The notes below the pieces were generated by a model that made no database searches, was not told the origin of the DNA, and was given only the letters and a program-made list of their open reading frames with translations. The position numbers were made by a program, and so were the translations under genes. A stretch of 64,000 bases of DNA from Couchioplanes caeruleus (lineage in GTDB: Bacteria > Actinomycetota > Actinomycetes > Mycobacteriales > Micromonosporaceae), in NCBI RefSeq assembly GCF_023499255.1, contig NZ_CP092183.1, positions 3,592,501 to 3,656,500 of the forward strand, given 5' to 3'. Shown here in pieces: positions 1 through 8,518 of the stretch (its first letter is position 1; every line of letters starts with the position of its first letter).

Positions 1-773
1 ACGCCGGCGCCGTCGCGCCCCTGGTCAACCAGGCCAAGCGGGCGAAGGTGCCGGTCATCGCGTACGACCGGCTCATCTCCGGCATCGACTACGACTACTA
101 CGTCTCGTTCAACAACGTCCGGGTGGGCGAGATGCAGGGTCAGGCCCTGCTCGACGCGCTCGGCAAGGCGGGCACCGCAGCCAAGGGCCAGATCGTGATG
201 ATCAACGGTTCGCCGACCGACCCGAGCTCGGCCGACTACAAGGCCGGCGCGCACCACGTGCTCGACGGCAAGGTGACGATCGGCCGTGAGTTCGACACCC
301 CGGACTGGAGCCCGGACAAGGCCCAGCAGGAGATGGAGCAGTCGATCACCGCGCTCGGCCGCGACTCCATCGTCGGAGTGCTGTCCGCCAACGACGGCAT
401 GGCCGGCGGGGCCATCGCGGCGATGAAGCGCGCCGGCTACGCCACCGTCCCGCCGATCACCGGCCAGGACGCCGAACTCGCGGCGGTGCAACGCATCCTG
501 ACCGGCGAGCAGTACATGACGATCTACCTGGACATCCGTACGGAGGCGGAGCAGGCGGCGCAACTGGCCGTCGGGACCGTCCGCGGCGAGAAGCCCAGCG
601 CGCCGGCGAAGGTCGACAACGGTACGGCGCAGATCCCGGCGTACCTGCTGGACCCGATCCCGGTGACCGCCGACCGGATCAAGGACACGATCGTGAAGGA
701 CGGCTTCTACAAGCCGGCCGACATCTGTACGGGAGCCGTCAAGGCGGCGTGCGCGCGACAGGGCATCCGGTAG
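1..773 (+). CDS. xylF: Sugar (xylose-type) ABC transporter substrate-binding protein, 5'-truncated by window edge
   Basis: The C-terminal 256 residues of a periplasmic-binding-protein-like sugar receptor are present; the reading frame is already open at base 3, so the start and signal peptide lie outside the window. The segment PVIAYDRLI followed by a DYYVSFNN-like stretch is typical of XylF/RbsB-type receptors. The lipid-anchored receptor would deliver a pentose or related sugar to the permease encoded downstream. The stop codon overlaps the ATPase gene start by one base (TAGTG), so the genes form one operon with the permease and a ROK kinase. Xylose specificity is inferred from sequence resemblance and could be another monosaccharide. 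Confidence 0.88.
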   Translation, partial: AGAVAPLVNQAKRAKVPVIAYDRLISGIDYDYYVSFNNVRVGEMQGQALLDALGKAGTAAKGQIVMINGSPTDPSSADYKAGAHHVLDGKVTIGREFDTPDWSPDKAQQEMEQSITALGRDSIVGVLSANDGMAGGAIAAMKRAGYATVPPITGQDAELAAVQRILTGEQYMTIYLDIRTEAEQAAQLAVGTVRGEKPSAPAKVDNGTAQIPAYLLDPIPVTADRIKDTIVKDGFYKPADICTGAVKAACARQGIR

Positions 774-1531
774 TGCTGTCCGCCCGATCGGTCACGAAGC
801 GGTACGGCGCGGTCCAGGCCCTCGGCGGGGTGAGCCTGGACCTGCGGCCCGGCGAGGTCGTCGCGCTCGTCGGCGACAACGGCGCCGGCAAGTCCACGCT
901 GGTCAAGGTGCTCTCCGGGGTCGTCACCCCGGACGAGGGCGCGGTCGAGCAGGACGGCCACCCGGTGCGCCTGAGCTCCCCGCACGACGCGCGCCGCCTC
1001 GGCATCGCGACCGTGCACCAGGACCTCGCCCTCTGCGAGAACCTGGACGTGGTCGCGAACCTCTTCCTCGGCGACGAGCGGCGGCGCTGGTCGGTCCTTC
1101 GCCCGATCCGGATGGAACGGGCGGCGCGGGACCTGCTCGCCTCGCTGGACGTCCGGATCCCGGACATCCGGGTGCCGGTGGCGATGCTCTCCGGCGGGCA
1201 GCGGCAGTCGGTCGCCATCGCGCGCGCCCTGGTCGGCGAGCCCAAGGTCGTGATCCTCGACGAGCCCACGGCCGCGCTGGGCGTGGAGCAGACCGCCCAG
1301 GTGCTCCAGCTGATCGGGCGCCTGCGCGACCGCGGGCTCGCCGTCATGGTCATCTCGCACAACCTCGCCGACGTCCGGGCCACCAGCGACCGGATCGTCG
1401 TCCTGCGGCTCGGCCGCAACGCCGGGGAGTTCCGCACCGCCGACTCCACCCCGGAGGCGGTCGTTGCCGCCATCACCGGAGGCGCCGCGCTCGCCGGATC
1501 GCCCGGGTCCACACGGGAGGGAACGGCGTGA
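773..1531 (+). CDS. xylG: Sugar ABC transporter ATP-binding protein (single ABC domain)
   Basis: A 252-residue cytoplasmic ATPase with Walker A GDNGAGKST, signature LSGGQRQ, Walker B VVILDEPTA and H-loop VISHN. I chose GTG at 773, which overlaps the upstream stop by one base; an upstream GTG at 749 would add eight residues inside the receptor gene. Classical XylG/RbsA proteins carry two fused ABC domains of about 500 residues, whereas this one carries only one, as in the FrcA-like subgroup, so it must homodimerise. Its stop overlaps the permease start by four bases (GTGA). Confidence 0.9.
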   Translation: MLSARSVTKRYGAVQALGGVSLDLRPGEVVALVGDNGAGKSTLVKVLSGVVTPDEGAVEQDGHPVRLSSPHDARRLGIATVHQDLALCENLDVVANLFLGDERRRWSVLRPIRMERAARDLLASLDVRIPDIRVPVAMLSGGQRQSVAIARALVGEPKVVILDEPTAALGVEQTAQVLQLIGRLRDRGLAVMVISHNLADVRATSDRIVVLRLGRNAGEFRTADSTPEAVVAAITGGAALAGSPGSTREGTA

Positions 1532-2706
1532 GCACGCTCGCGCTGCTGCGCAGACCGCTGCAACCGTTGCGCCGTACCGGCCGCGCCGACGTCGGCGCCT
1601 GGCCGGTCGTCGCCGGCCTGGTCGTGATCGCGGCCGTCTTCGGCTCGCTGAACGACCGCTTCCTGTCCGCCGAGAACCTCACCAACCTCGCGATGCAGAT
1701 GGCCGCCACCGGCACCATCGCCCTCGGCGTCATCATGGTCATGCTGCTCGGCGAGATCGACCTGTCCGCCGGCTCGGTCAGCGGGCTGTCCGCGACGATC
1801 ATGACCATTCTGGCCGTGCACCGGGGCTGGCCACCGCTCGCCGCGATCGCCGCCGCGCTGGCCGGCGCGGCACTCATCGGGCTCGTGCACGGCTGGATGT
1901 TCACCCGGCTCGGCATGCCGTCGTTCGTCGTCACGCTGGCCGGGCTGATCGGCTGGCAGGGGCTCATGCTGTACCTGCTGGGCAGCGGCGGGACGATCAA
2001 CCTCCCGTTCGACGGCCTGCTGGCGAGGCTCAGCGACACGTGGCTGTCCCCGGGCGTCGCCTGGCCGGCCGTGGTGCTGATCGTCGCCGTGCGCACCGCG
2101 TACGCGCTCGTCAACCGCCGGCTGCGGCGCGCGGCGGGGCTCCCGGTGGCCTCCGTCGCCGGCCTAGCCCTGCGCCTGGGCGGACTCGCGCTCGCCCTGG
2201 CCGCCGTCGTGACCGTGCTCTCGGCCGATCGCGGCGTACCGCTGCTGCTGGTCGTCTTCGCCGCGCTCGCCGTCGTGCTGGACCTGGTCCTGCAACACAC
2301 GGTCTTCGGCCGCCACATGTACGCCGTCGGCGGCAACGCGGAGGCGGCCCGGCGTGCCGGCATCAACGTGACCCGGATCCGGATGATCGCCTTCGCGCTG
2401 GCCTCGGTGCTGGCCGGCGCCGGGGGCATCCTGGCCGCCAGCCGCCTGGTGGCCGTGAACCAGAGCTCGGGTGGCAGCGACACGCTGCTGATGGCGATCG
2501 CGGCGGCGGTCATCGGCGGCACGTCGCTGTTCGGCGGGCGGGGGCGCGCGTACGCCGCCCTGCTGGGCATCCTCGTGATCCAGGCCATCACCAACGGGAT
2601 GCTGCTGCTCAACGTCAACTCGTCGGTGCGCTACATGGTCACCGCCGCGGTCCTGGCCGTCGCGGTCGCCGTCGACTCCCTGGCCCGGCGGGGTCAGCCC
2701 CGGTGA
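1528..2706 (+). CDS. xylH: Sugar ABC transporter permease
   Basis: A 392-residue integral membrane protein with about ten hydrophobic segments and the Gly/Ser-rich motif GEIDLSAGSV characteristic of the BPD_transp_2 family (XylH, RbsC, AraH). The late segment containing GGTSLFGGRG is also conserved in this family. It forms the membrane channel for the sugar captured by the upstream receptor. The GTG start overlaps the ATPase stop by four bases and its own stop overlaps the ROK kinase start by four bases, so translation of all four genes is likely coupled. Confidence 0.92.
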   Translation: MSTLALLRRPLQPLRRTGRADVGAWPVVAGLVVIAAVFGSLNDRFLSAENLTNLAMQMAATGTIALGVIMVMLLGEIDLSAGSVSGLSATIMTILAVHRGWPPLAAIAAALAGAALIGLVHGWMFTRLGMPSFVVTLAGLIGWQGLMLYLLGSGGTINLPFDGLLARLSDTWLSPGVAWPAVVLIVAVRTAYALVNRRLRRAAGLPVASVAGLALRLGGLALALAAVVTVLSADRGVPLLLVVFAALAVVLDLVLQHTVFGRHMYAVGGNAEAARRAGINVTRIRMIAFALASVLAGAGGILAASRLVAVNQSSGGSDTLLMAIAAAVIGGTSLFGGRGRAYAALLGILVIQAITNGMLLLNVNSSVRYMVTAAVLAVAVAVDSLARRGQPR

Positions 2707-3608
2707 CGGCCGAGCGGGTCCTGGCGATCGACTTCGGCGGGACCAAGATCGCGCTCGGCACGGCGGTCGTCGGGTCCCCGGACGGCCGCCCGGAGACCAC
2801 GGTGCGGCTGCGGACCCTGGGTGCCGACGGGGCGCAGCAGGCCGTACGGCGGACCCTGGACGCGGCGCGCGGCCTGCTGACCGGCCCGGCCGCGGTCGGG
2901 GTCTCCACGTTCGGCGTCCTGCGCGACGACCGGGTACGGCTGGCCCCGAACGTGCCCGGCTGGGAGGGCATGGCGCTGCCCGCGCTGCTGCGGGCGGAGT
3001 TCGGCGACGCCCCCGTGGCCATCGACAACGACGTCAACGCGGCCGCCGCGGCCGAGCTGCGCTGGGGGGCACTGCGCGGGGTCGGCGTGGGCCTCTACGT
3101 GAACCTCGGCACCGGCCTGGCGGTCGCGCTGGTGGCCGGAGGCCGGGTGCTGCCCGGGGCGCACGGCGCGGCGGGGGAGATCGGTTACCTGCGCGACCGG
3201 GACACCGATCCGTGCTTCGCGGACGGGTACGCCCCGCTGGAGGACAGGGTGTCGGGCGCGGCGCTGGGCCGGCTCGGCTCGGCGGTGCTCGGCCGGCCCG
3301 TCACGGCCGAGGAGCTGTTCGGGCTCAGGTCCGAACCGGCGGTCGCCGACCTGCTGGAGGAAGCCGTCGGGACGCTGTCGCGCACCGTGGCCAACCTCTG
3401 CGTCACGCTCGACCCGGAACGCGTGGTCGTGGGCGGCGGCATGCTCGGGGCGGCGGACCACATCATGCCGCGGGTGGCGGCGGAGGTGCGCCGGTGCGTG
3501 CCGTTCCCGCCGGAGGTGACCCAGGCCCGCTTCCGCGACGACGCCCCGCTGATCGGCGCTATGGCGCTGGCGCTCGACTCCGTCCCGCGCTGCGGCGGCT
3601 CATCTTGA
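2703..3608 (+). CDS. ROK family sugar kinase-like protein
   Basis: A 301-residue ASKHA-fold protein with the phosphate-binding motif DFGGTKIALG near the N terminus, an IDNDVNAAA motif with the likely catalytic Asp, and VNLGTGL. ROK kinases phosphorylate hexoses or N-acetylhexosamines; here it would act on sugar imported by the preceding transporter. It lacks the usual CxCGxxGCxE zinc motif: after HGAAGEIGYL only a single Cys follows. No N-terminal helix-turn-helix is present, so it is an enzyme rather than a NagC-type repressor. The GTG start overlaps xylH by four bases, and the 3' end overlaps the convergent CGNR gene by 50 bp. Confidence 0.85.
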   Translation: MTAERVLAIDFGGTKIALGTAVVGSPDGRPETTVRLRTLGADGAQQAVRRTLDAARGLLTGPAAVGVSTFGVLRDDRVRLAPNVPGWEGMALPALLRAEFGDAPVAIDNDVNAAAAAELRWGALRGVGVGLYVNLGTGLAVALVAGGRVLPGAHGAAGEIGYLRDRDTDPCFADGYAPLEDRVSGAALGRLGSAVLGRPVTAEELFGLRSEPAVADLLEEAVGTLSRTVANLCVTLDPERVVVGGGMLGAADHIMPRVAAEVRRCVPFPPEVTQARFRDDAPLIGAMALALDSVPRCGGSS

Positions 3609-4119
3609 TGTAGTTGCCGCAGCCCGCCATCGAACACCAGCGGCGGGTGCGGTTGCGGGAGGAGTCGTAGTACGCCCACCGGCAGGTGCCGCGGTCGCAG
3701 ACCTTCAGCCGGCCCCACACCTGCCGCTCGGCGCACTCCCGGATCGCCTCGGCGAGCGCGGCGAGCGCCCGGTCGAACGGCGTGCCACCGGCCGCCAGCA
3801 GCCGCGGCCGGCCGTCGGTGAGCGTGAGCCGCACCGGCACCGTGGCCAGGACCTCCTCCAGGCCACGCAGCGCGGTCGCGTCGGCGGCATGGCCGGCGTT
3901 GCCCAGCAGCGCCTGGCGCAGGCCCTCACGGAACGCGACGGCTCTCGCGAGGTCGGCGGCGCGCACCCGGGTGCCGGGACGCAGCAGCCCTTCGCCGACG
4001 AGCCAGGCCTTCAGCGCGTCGGGCGTGCTCAGCGACTCCTCGTCGACCTGCGGCTCGTAGGTGTTGACGAAGTCGCGCACCAGCCGGGCACAGGGCGCAA
4101 CCGCCGCCTCGTCACTCAC
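3559..4119 (-). CDS. CGNR zinc-finger (ABATE-domain) putative transcriptional regulator
   Basis: A 186-residue protein with an N-terminal ABATE domain (substrate/stress-binding region starting LVRDFVNTYEP) and a C-terminal treble-clef-like motif: CDRGTC, then WCSMAGCGN, the CGNR signature with four Cys. Such proteins are common single-copy regulators in actinomycetes and probably bind DNA through the CGNR finger. It is divergent from the lacI-type gene, with 120 bp between starts, and its last 50 bp overlap the end of the ROK gene. Ligand and targets cannot be read from sequence. Confidence 0.85.
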   Translation of the reverse strand: MSDEAAVAPCARLVRDFVNTYEPQVDEESLSTPDALKAWLVGEGLLRPGTRVRAADLARAVAFREGLRQALLGNAGHAADATALRGLEEVLATVPVRLTLTDGRPRLLAAGGTPFDRALAALAEAIRECAERQVWGRLKVCDRGTCRWAYYDSSRNRTRRWCSMAGCGNYIKMSRRSAGRSRAPAP

Positions 4120-4201
4120 CGCCGACCCCCTCCGCCGGGGTGCAGCCTAGCGCCTTGACAGCCGCGCGAGCCCCTTGGCAGGGTTGCGGAGACACCACCA
4201 A

Positions 4202-4211
4202 AAGCGCTTTG
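4202..4211. promoter_or_regulatory. LacI-family operator palindrome
   Basis: AAAGCGCTTT is a perfect 10-bp palindrome with the central CG typical of LacI/GalR operators. It lies 28 bp before the LacI-type gene start at 4240, in the divergent intergenic region with the CGNR gene. Autoregulation by the LacI protein is the simplest reading. Confidence 0.7.
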
Positions 4212-4239
4212 CTGGTGTACGCATCCGAAGGGATCGACG

Positions 4240-5229
4240 GTGGCCACCACGCTGAAGGACGTGGCGCGGCTCGCCCAGGTGTCGGTGAAGACGGTCTCCA
4301 ACGTCGTGCACGGCCACCCCCACGTCAGCGAGGACGTGCGGCATCGGGTCGAGACGGCGATCCGGCGGCTCGGCTACCGGCCCAACGTGGCCGCCCGGGC
4401 GCTGCGCGCCGGCCGGGGCCGCCGGGGTGGGTTGCTGGCCCTCGCCGTGCCCGGCGTCGACCACCCGCCCGGCCTCGTGGAGGAGCTCGTACGCCTCGCC
4501 GCCCCGCTCGGCTTCCGGGTGATGATCCAGCCCGTCGGCTCCTGCGCGCCGGACCCGGCCGACGTCCCGGGCGTCGACGCCGTGCTGGTGAACGCGGACG
4601 CGCCACCGCCGGCCCTCGCCGACGCGTGCGTGGCTGCCGGCACACCGCTCGTCCTGCTCGGCGGCGGACCCGACCCGCGCTTCGACTGCGTGGGCGCCGA
4701 CGCGGCCCGGATGATCCGCGACGCCGTGGTCCACCTCCTCAGCGCCGGGCGGCGGCGTGTCGCGGCCATCGGCACCTGCTCCGAGGGGATGAGCGCCGGC
4801 TTCCGGGACGCCGGGCTGACCCCGCCTCCCGGGTTCCTGCGGCTCACCCACCACCACCGCCCGGCCGACGGCTACCTGGCCGCCCGTGAGCTGCTCCTCC
4901 ACACGCGACCCCCGGACGCCGTCGTCTGCGGCAGTGACCGGCTGGCGTCCGGGGTCCTCCGGGCGGCCGCCGACGCGGGGCTGCGTGTGCCCGGGGATCT
5001 GGCCGTGACCGGGGCCGGCGACGGCGAGGAGGGCCGCTACACCCGCCCGGCGCTGACCACCGTCGCCGCCGATCCTGCGGTCATCGCCGGCCGGGCCCTG
5101 GACCTCGTCACGCGGCGGCTCGCCGGCGTGGCCACCGTCCCGGTCCGCGTCGTCGTGCCGCACGCGCTGCTGGTCCGCGAGAGCAGCGTCAGCCTCTGCT
5201 CGCCCGTACCGCCGAATCGGCGTACTTGA
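4240..5229 (+). CDS. LacI family transcriptional regulator
   Basis: A 329-residue repressor. The N-terminal helix-turn-helix TLKDVARLAQVSVKTVSNVV and hinge region GYRPNVAARALR are classical LacI features, followed by a periplasmic-binding-protein-like sugar domain. GTG at 4240 places the HTH at residue 4, as usual in the family. It sits just after the sugar transporter operon and has a LacI-type palindrome in its own promoter, so it probably controls sugar uptake as well as itself. The effector is unknown. The 3' end overlaps the convergent marR gene by 41 bp. Confidence 0.92.
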   Translation: MATTLKDVARLAQVSVKTVSNVVHGHPHVSEDVRHRVETAIRRLGYRPNVAARALRAGRGRRGGLLALAVPGVDHPPGLVEELVRLAAPLGFRVMIQPVGSCAPDPADVPGVDAVLVNADAPPPALADACVAAGTPLVLLGGGPDPRFDCVGADAARMIRDAVVHLLSAGRRRVAAIGTCSEGMSAGFRDAGLTPPPGFLRLTHHHRPADGYLAARELLLHTRPPDAVVCGSDRLASGVLRAAADAGLRVPGDLAVTGAGDGEEGRYTRPALTTVAADPAVIAGRALDLVTRRLAGVATVPVRVVVPHALLVRESSVSLCSPVPPNRRT

Positions 5230-5659
5230 CGATCAGGCGGGCGAGCTCGCGGCGCTCCGCCACCGGCCAGTCCCGGGTGATGTACTCGAACGCCTGGCGC
5301 TGCTGCGAACGGAAGCGGTCGCGCAGCTCGTAGCCCGCCTCCGTGAGCTGCAGCACCGCCCGCCGGGCGTCCGCCTGCGACGGCATGCGGACCAGGTAAC
5401 CGTGCGCGATGCAGTCGGCGATCATCCGGCTGGCCACGGACGGGTCGACGGCCAGCACGTCGGCCACCGCGCCGACGCTCATCTCGCCCTCCGCCTCGTC
5501 GATGACGTTGAGCAGCAGATTGCGGTTGAGGTCCTTGCGCTCCACCGGCGGCGTGACCGGCACCTGGGTCGTGCGCCGGCGCAACCGGGCGAAGGCGGGA
5601 CCGACCGCGTCCAGCAGCTCCGCGTCGGGATCGCGCCGGGACGGCTTCTGCTCGGTCAC
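5189..5659 (-). CDS. MarR family transcriptional regulator
   Basis: A 156-residue winged-helix protein. The region MSVGAVADVLAVDPSVASRM is the recognition helix-turn-helix, followed by the wing with DARRAVLQLTEAGYELRDR, a MarR hallmark. The GTG start overlaps the stop of the upstream amidohydrolase gene by four bases (GTGA), so both are co-transcribed. The likely operator is the TTGCA-rich inverted repeat in front of the amidohydrolase. The ligand is unknown, perhaps the amidohydrolase substrate. Convergent overlap with the lacI gene is 41 bp. Confidence 0.9.
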   Translation of the reverse strand: MTEQKPSRRDPDAELLDAVGPAFARLRRRTTQVPVTPPVERKDLNRNLLLNVIDEAEGEMSVGAVADVLAVDPSVASRMIADCIAHGYLVRMPSQADARRAVLQLTEAGYELRDRFRSQQRQAFEYITRDWPVAERRELARLIVKYADSAVRASRG

Positions 5660-6903
5660 CGCGCCAGCCTATCCGCGGGTTCGTGACGCGTACCGCGCCG
5701 CCATACCGCCCGGGTCCCGAGCGTGGCGCCGATGTCGGTGGTCGGGTCGCCGTCCACCAGCAGCAGGTCGGCGCGCAGCCCGGGGGCGATGCGGCCACGG
5801 TCGGTCAGCCCGAACCGGCGGGCCGGCGTGCTGGTCGCCGCGCGCAGGGCCTCGACCGGCGTCAGGCCCGCCTGGACGAGGTACTGCAGCTCGTGGTGGA
5901 CGCTGGCGCCGTGTGCCAGGCCGCCCAGGAACGGGAACGGCACCGACACGTCCGTGCCGACGAGGATGTCGACCCCCGCGTCGTGCAACGCCTTCACCGA
6001 CGCCAGCACGGCCGCGAGATCGCCCTGCGGATAGTGGTTGAAGCTCGAGCGCAGCGTCTCGAGCCACCGGTCGTCCAGCCGCGACGACACCCGCGGATCG
6101 TCGGCGAGCGCGGCGCCGGTGATGCCCATCATCGACGCGTTCAGCACCACGCAGGGCACCACGAACGCGCCGGAGCGGGCGATCTGGTCGATGAGCTCGC
6201 CGGTGTGCGGCCGGTCCATGAACAGGTGCGCGAGGCCGCCGATCCCCGCCTCGCCCGACATCCGGGTCGCCTCGACGGTCAGCGCGTGCGCGACGGTCAG
6301 CATCCCGCGCCGGTGGGCCTCGGCGACGCCGGCGTTCAGCGTCGCGCGGTCCAGCATGGGCAGGCCGGGATGACCCTCCACGGAGCCGTCGTCGACCATG
6401 AACTTGATGTAGTCCGAGCCCTCCTCGACGAGCTTCGGGATGAACGCCACGGCCTCCTCCGGCGTGGTGGAGAACGGCATCAGCGGCTCGCGCCCGTTGC
6501 CGGGCGGCTGCGACCCGGGCGGCGGGCCGGGCCGAAAACCCTCGGGGAACAGCTCGCTCGGGTGCCCGCCGGGCGGGGTGATGCCGAAGCCGGACGAACG
6601 TACGTCCGCCAGGCTGTCGTCCTCGGTGATGTGCGACCGGTGGTGCCGGGTGTTCGTGCCCTGCATCTCCAGCTCGGTGGTGACGCCGAAGCGCAGGGCG
6701 AGGGCCAGGCTCGGCACGTTCGTGTGCACGTGGGCGTCGATCAGCCCGGGCAGCAGCGTCCCGCCCGCCGCGTCCACGATCTCCGCACCGGCGGGGGAGG
6801 GTCCGCCGACGGCGGCGATGCGGCCGTCCTCGACCACCACGGTGGTGGCGTCGATGACGTCCCGGCCGTCGAAGACCCGAGCGTTGATGATTACGTCTGT
6901 CAT
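5656..6903 (-). CDS. Amidohydrolase family protein
   Basis: A 415-residue cytoplasmic metal-dependent hydrolase of the amidohydrolase superfamily. Visible ligands are the HxH pair in GLIDAHVHT, a Lys candidate for carbamylation in DYIKFMVDD, a His in TVAHALT and a late Asp in GTDVSVPFP. The N-terminal segment IINARVFDGRD is the small beta-sandwich strand typical of imidazolonepropionase/prolidase-like members. I chose the ATG at 6903 rather than one 14 codons upstream, because that extension would lie in the operator. The substrate is not predictable. It is paired with a MarR regulator by a 4-bp overlap. Confidence 0.85.
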   Translation of the reverse strand: MTDVIINARVFDGRDVIDATTVVVEDGRIAAVGGPSPAGAEIVDAAGGTLLPGLIDAHVHTNVPSLALALRFGVTTELEMQGTNTRHHRSHITEDDSLADVRSSGFGITPPGGHPSELFPEGFRPGPPPGSQPPGNGREPLMPFSTTPEEAVAFIPKLVEEGSDYIKFMVDDGSVEGHPGLPMLDRATLNAGVAEAHRRGMLTVAHALTVEATRMSGEAGIGGLAHLFMDRPHTGELIDQIARSGAFVVPCVVLNASMMGITGAALADDPRVSSRLDDRWLETLRSSFNHYPQGDLAAVLASVKALHDAGVDILVGTDVSVPFPFLGGLAHGASVHHELQYLVQAGLTPVEALRAATSTPARRFGLTDRGRIAPGLRADLLLVDGDPTTDIGATLGTRAVWRRGTRHEPADRLAR

Positions 6904-6904
6904 G

Positions 6905-6946
6905 TTGCATATACTTGCACAGTCGCATGCAATTGCAAGTTGCAAT
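6905..6946. promoter_or_regulatory. MarR-type operator region with repeated TTGCA
   Basis: Four TTGCA copies lie within about 40 bp just upstream of the amidohydrolase start. ACTTGCA (6913-6919) and TGCAAGT (6934-6940) form a 7-bp inverted repeat, and TGCAATTGCA at 6928-6937 is a second palindrome. The AT-rich patch stands out from its surroundings. It is the probable binding site of the co-transcribed MarR protein. Confidence 0.65.
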
Positions 6947-6994
6947 ACGGTTGTCGCACCGCTGTCGCGCTGGGGGTCCTCCGGCGCCGGGTAG

Positions 6995-7492
6995 TCAGGC
7001 CACGGGTGTGCGGGCGCGGGACCGGGCCGGGTCGCGCATGGCCAGGAGCGGCACCCCGACGCCGTACGTGACGAAGTGCCCCACCGGCCGGACCTCGACG
7101 ATCGTGCAGGCGTCGCGCCGCTCCGGGGGCACCAGCCGCGCGAGGCCCGGCACCGCGTCCAGGGCCTCGACGGTGTGCAGCGTGGCCACCCCGGCGAAGC
7201 TGATCGTCATGGGCGGGATGGGGAAGACCGACGCCAGCATCCCGCCCCGGCGGATCGGCACCGTGACGGCCACCCTGCCGTCTGCGCCGATGTGCCGTGC
7301 CTTCCAGCTGTCCGGCGCGACGGCCGCGTACATGCTGCCGCCGCTGACGAGGTACACCACGCCGCTGGAGCGTGGGGCGCCCGCCGCGGTCACGTGGCTG
7401 AGCACCGCGAACGAGGCGTGCGCCACGGCATCCCACACCTGCCGCGACGACAGGCGGGGCCCGGCGAGCGCCTGAGACTTCCTGACAACCAT
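6995..7492 (-). CDS. Pyridoxamine 5'-phosphate oxidase-fold (flavin/F420-binding) protein
   Basis: A 165-residue split-barrel protein. The segment SFAVLSHVTAAGAPRSSGVV matches the first strands of PNPOx/F420-dependent reductase-like domains, followed by KARHIGADGRVAVTVP. The ATG at 7492 is preceded by GGGAGG. Such proteins bind FMN, F420 or heme and often belong to redox-stress regulons. A motif resembling the GGGAC-N-TTCGGCCC box lies at 7543-7556 upstream. The gene is monocistronic in context; the exact cofactor and reaction are unknown. Confidence 0.75.
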   Translation of the reverse strand: MVVRKSQALAGPRLSSRQVWDAVAHASFAVLSHVTAAGAPRSSGVVYLVSGGSMYAAVAPDSWKARHIGADGRVAVTVPIRRGGMLASVFPIPPMTISFAGVATLHTVEALDAVPGLARLVPPERRDACTIVEVRPVGHFVTYGVGVPLLAMRDPARSRARTPVA

Positions 7493-7542
7493 GACGACCT
7501 CCCGTACCCCCAGGCATAACGCCCGGCCGCCCGCCGCGGACA

Positions 7543-7556
7543 GGGCCGGACGCACC
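7543..7556 (-). promoter_or_regulatory. Weak match to DosR-like box GGGAC-N-TTCGGCCC
   Basis: On the minus strand this reads GGTGCGTCCGGCCC, 11 of 14 positions of the motif found elsewhere in the window. A TTATGC/TATGCC -10-like sequence follows about 23 nt downstream and then the PNPOx-like gene with its ribosome-binding site. This is the weakest member of the set, so it is listed tentatively. Confidence 0.35.
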
Positions 7557-7617
7557 GGTACGCCGGGCCCATCGGGTGATCGCCGCGCCTGCGGGCCCCT
7601 GCCGTCACGACACGGGG

Positions 7618-8028
7618 TCAGCGGCCGCCGGTGAAGAACCGGGACGGCACGCTCAACCGGTGCCCGCTGCCGTACACGAGGACGGCGGCGTCCTGCTCCC
7701 ACTGCACTGCGACCGAAGCGGGGTCGACGCCGGTGGCGTCGAGGCGGACGACATGGCCGTAGTCACCGCCCGGATCGCTGCCCAGCACGACCAGCCAGTG
7801 ATCGGTGCCGAGCGGCGCGTGCACGTGCCGGAGCACCGCCACGTGCACCGGCGAGCCGCCACCGTAGGCGACGGTCGCCGGCATCGTCCGCACGGTCGTG
7901 GTCCGCGGCCAGGTCAGCAGCAGCAGGCCCGCGGCGGCCGCGGCGGCCAGCACGGCGGCGGCGACCACGATCGGCCAGGTGCGCCGGTGCGGCACCTCGG
8001 TACGGGATCCAGCGACGAGGTCGGCCAT
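7618..8028 (-). CDS. Hypothetical single-pass membrane protein
   Basis: A 136-residue protein of no family I recognise. One strongly hydrophobic segment lies near residues 19-41 (Ala/Leu-rich, after TWPIVV), followed by a roughly 95-residue extracellular domain rich in Val, His and Gly. The ATG at 8028 leaves a short cytoplasmic N terminus, consistent with an N-in signal anchor. It is flanked by the PNPOx-like gene and a divergent small gene, and no operon partner is evident. Confidence 0.6.
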   Translation of the reverse strand: MADLVAGSRTEVPHRRTWPIVVAAAVLAAAAAAGLLLLTWPRTTTVRTMPATVAYGGGSPVHVAVLRHVHAPLGTDHWLVVLGSDPGGDYGHVVRLDATGVDPASVAVQWEQDAAVLVYGSGHRLSVPSRFFTGGR

Positions 8029-8175
8029 GGTGTCATCCTCGCCGCCGGCGTCAACCGTGCCGGCGGCTCTCACCGTACGGTGACCGGCGTGCACCCGGGC
8101 TGCCCCGGACGGCTCCGAGGATGATCTCGGCGAGCGAACCCTGCCGCCGCACGCTCACCTCTCGAGGAGCCCGTC

Positions 8176-8514
8176 ATGAGCGACCGGCCCACCGCGCCCC
8201 CGGTTCAGCCGTGCCCCACCCGGCCGTGGCAGCAGGCGGGCCACCCGCCGATCCGGCTGGAGCCGACCTCGGACCCGGTCTACCCGTACGCGTTGCAGAT
8301 CGGCGACCACACGGCGACCACCCTGGCGATGACCGCGGCCGGCGTACGGGCGCTGCGCGACGCGCTGACCGCGCTGCTGGCCCACACGACCCCCGCCGAG
8401 ACCGAGGACTTCGTCGCCGAGTGGGCCCGGGCGCACAACGCGGTCGTCGCCGAGACCCCCGGGGCGCCCGCCCGGGCGGACGGTGCCCCCGGCCGGTACG
8501 TGATGGTCGCCTGA
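8176..8514 (+). CDS. Hypothetical protein, 112 aa
   Basis: A small soluble protein with a Pro-rich N terminus and an Ala-rich helical C-terminal half (segment containing AAGVRALRDALTALLAHT). A GAGGAG-like ribosome-binding site precedes the ATG at 8176. I recognise no domain. It is convergent with the FAD reductase gene, with only four bases between stops. High GC at third positions supports coding. Confidence 0.6.
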   Translation: MSDRPTAPPVQPCPTRPWQQAGHPPIRLEPTSDPVYPYALQIGDHTATTLAMTAAGVRALRDALTALLAHTTPAETEDFVAEWARAHNAVVAETPGAPARADGAPGRYVMVA

Positions 8515-8518
8515 GCGG

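Noticed and set aside
3559..3608. Overlap of ROK and CGNR gene ends as evidence of mis-called genes
   Set aside because: Both proteins keep family motifs near the overlap (the CGNR motif lies just before it), so it is a genuine convergent overlap.
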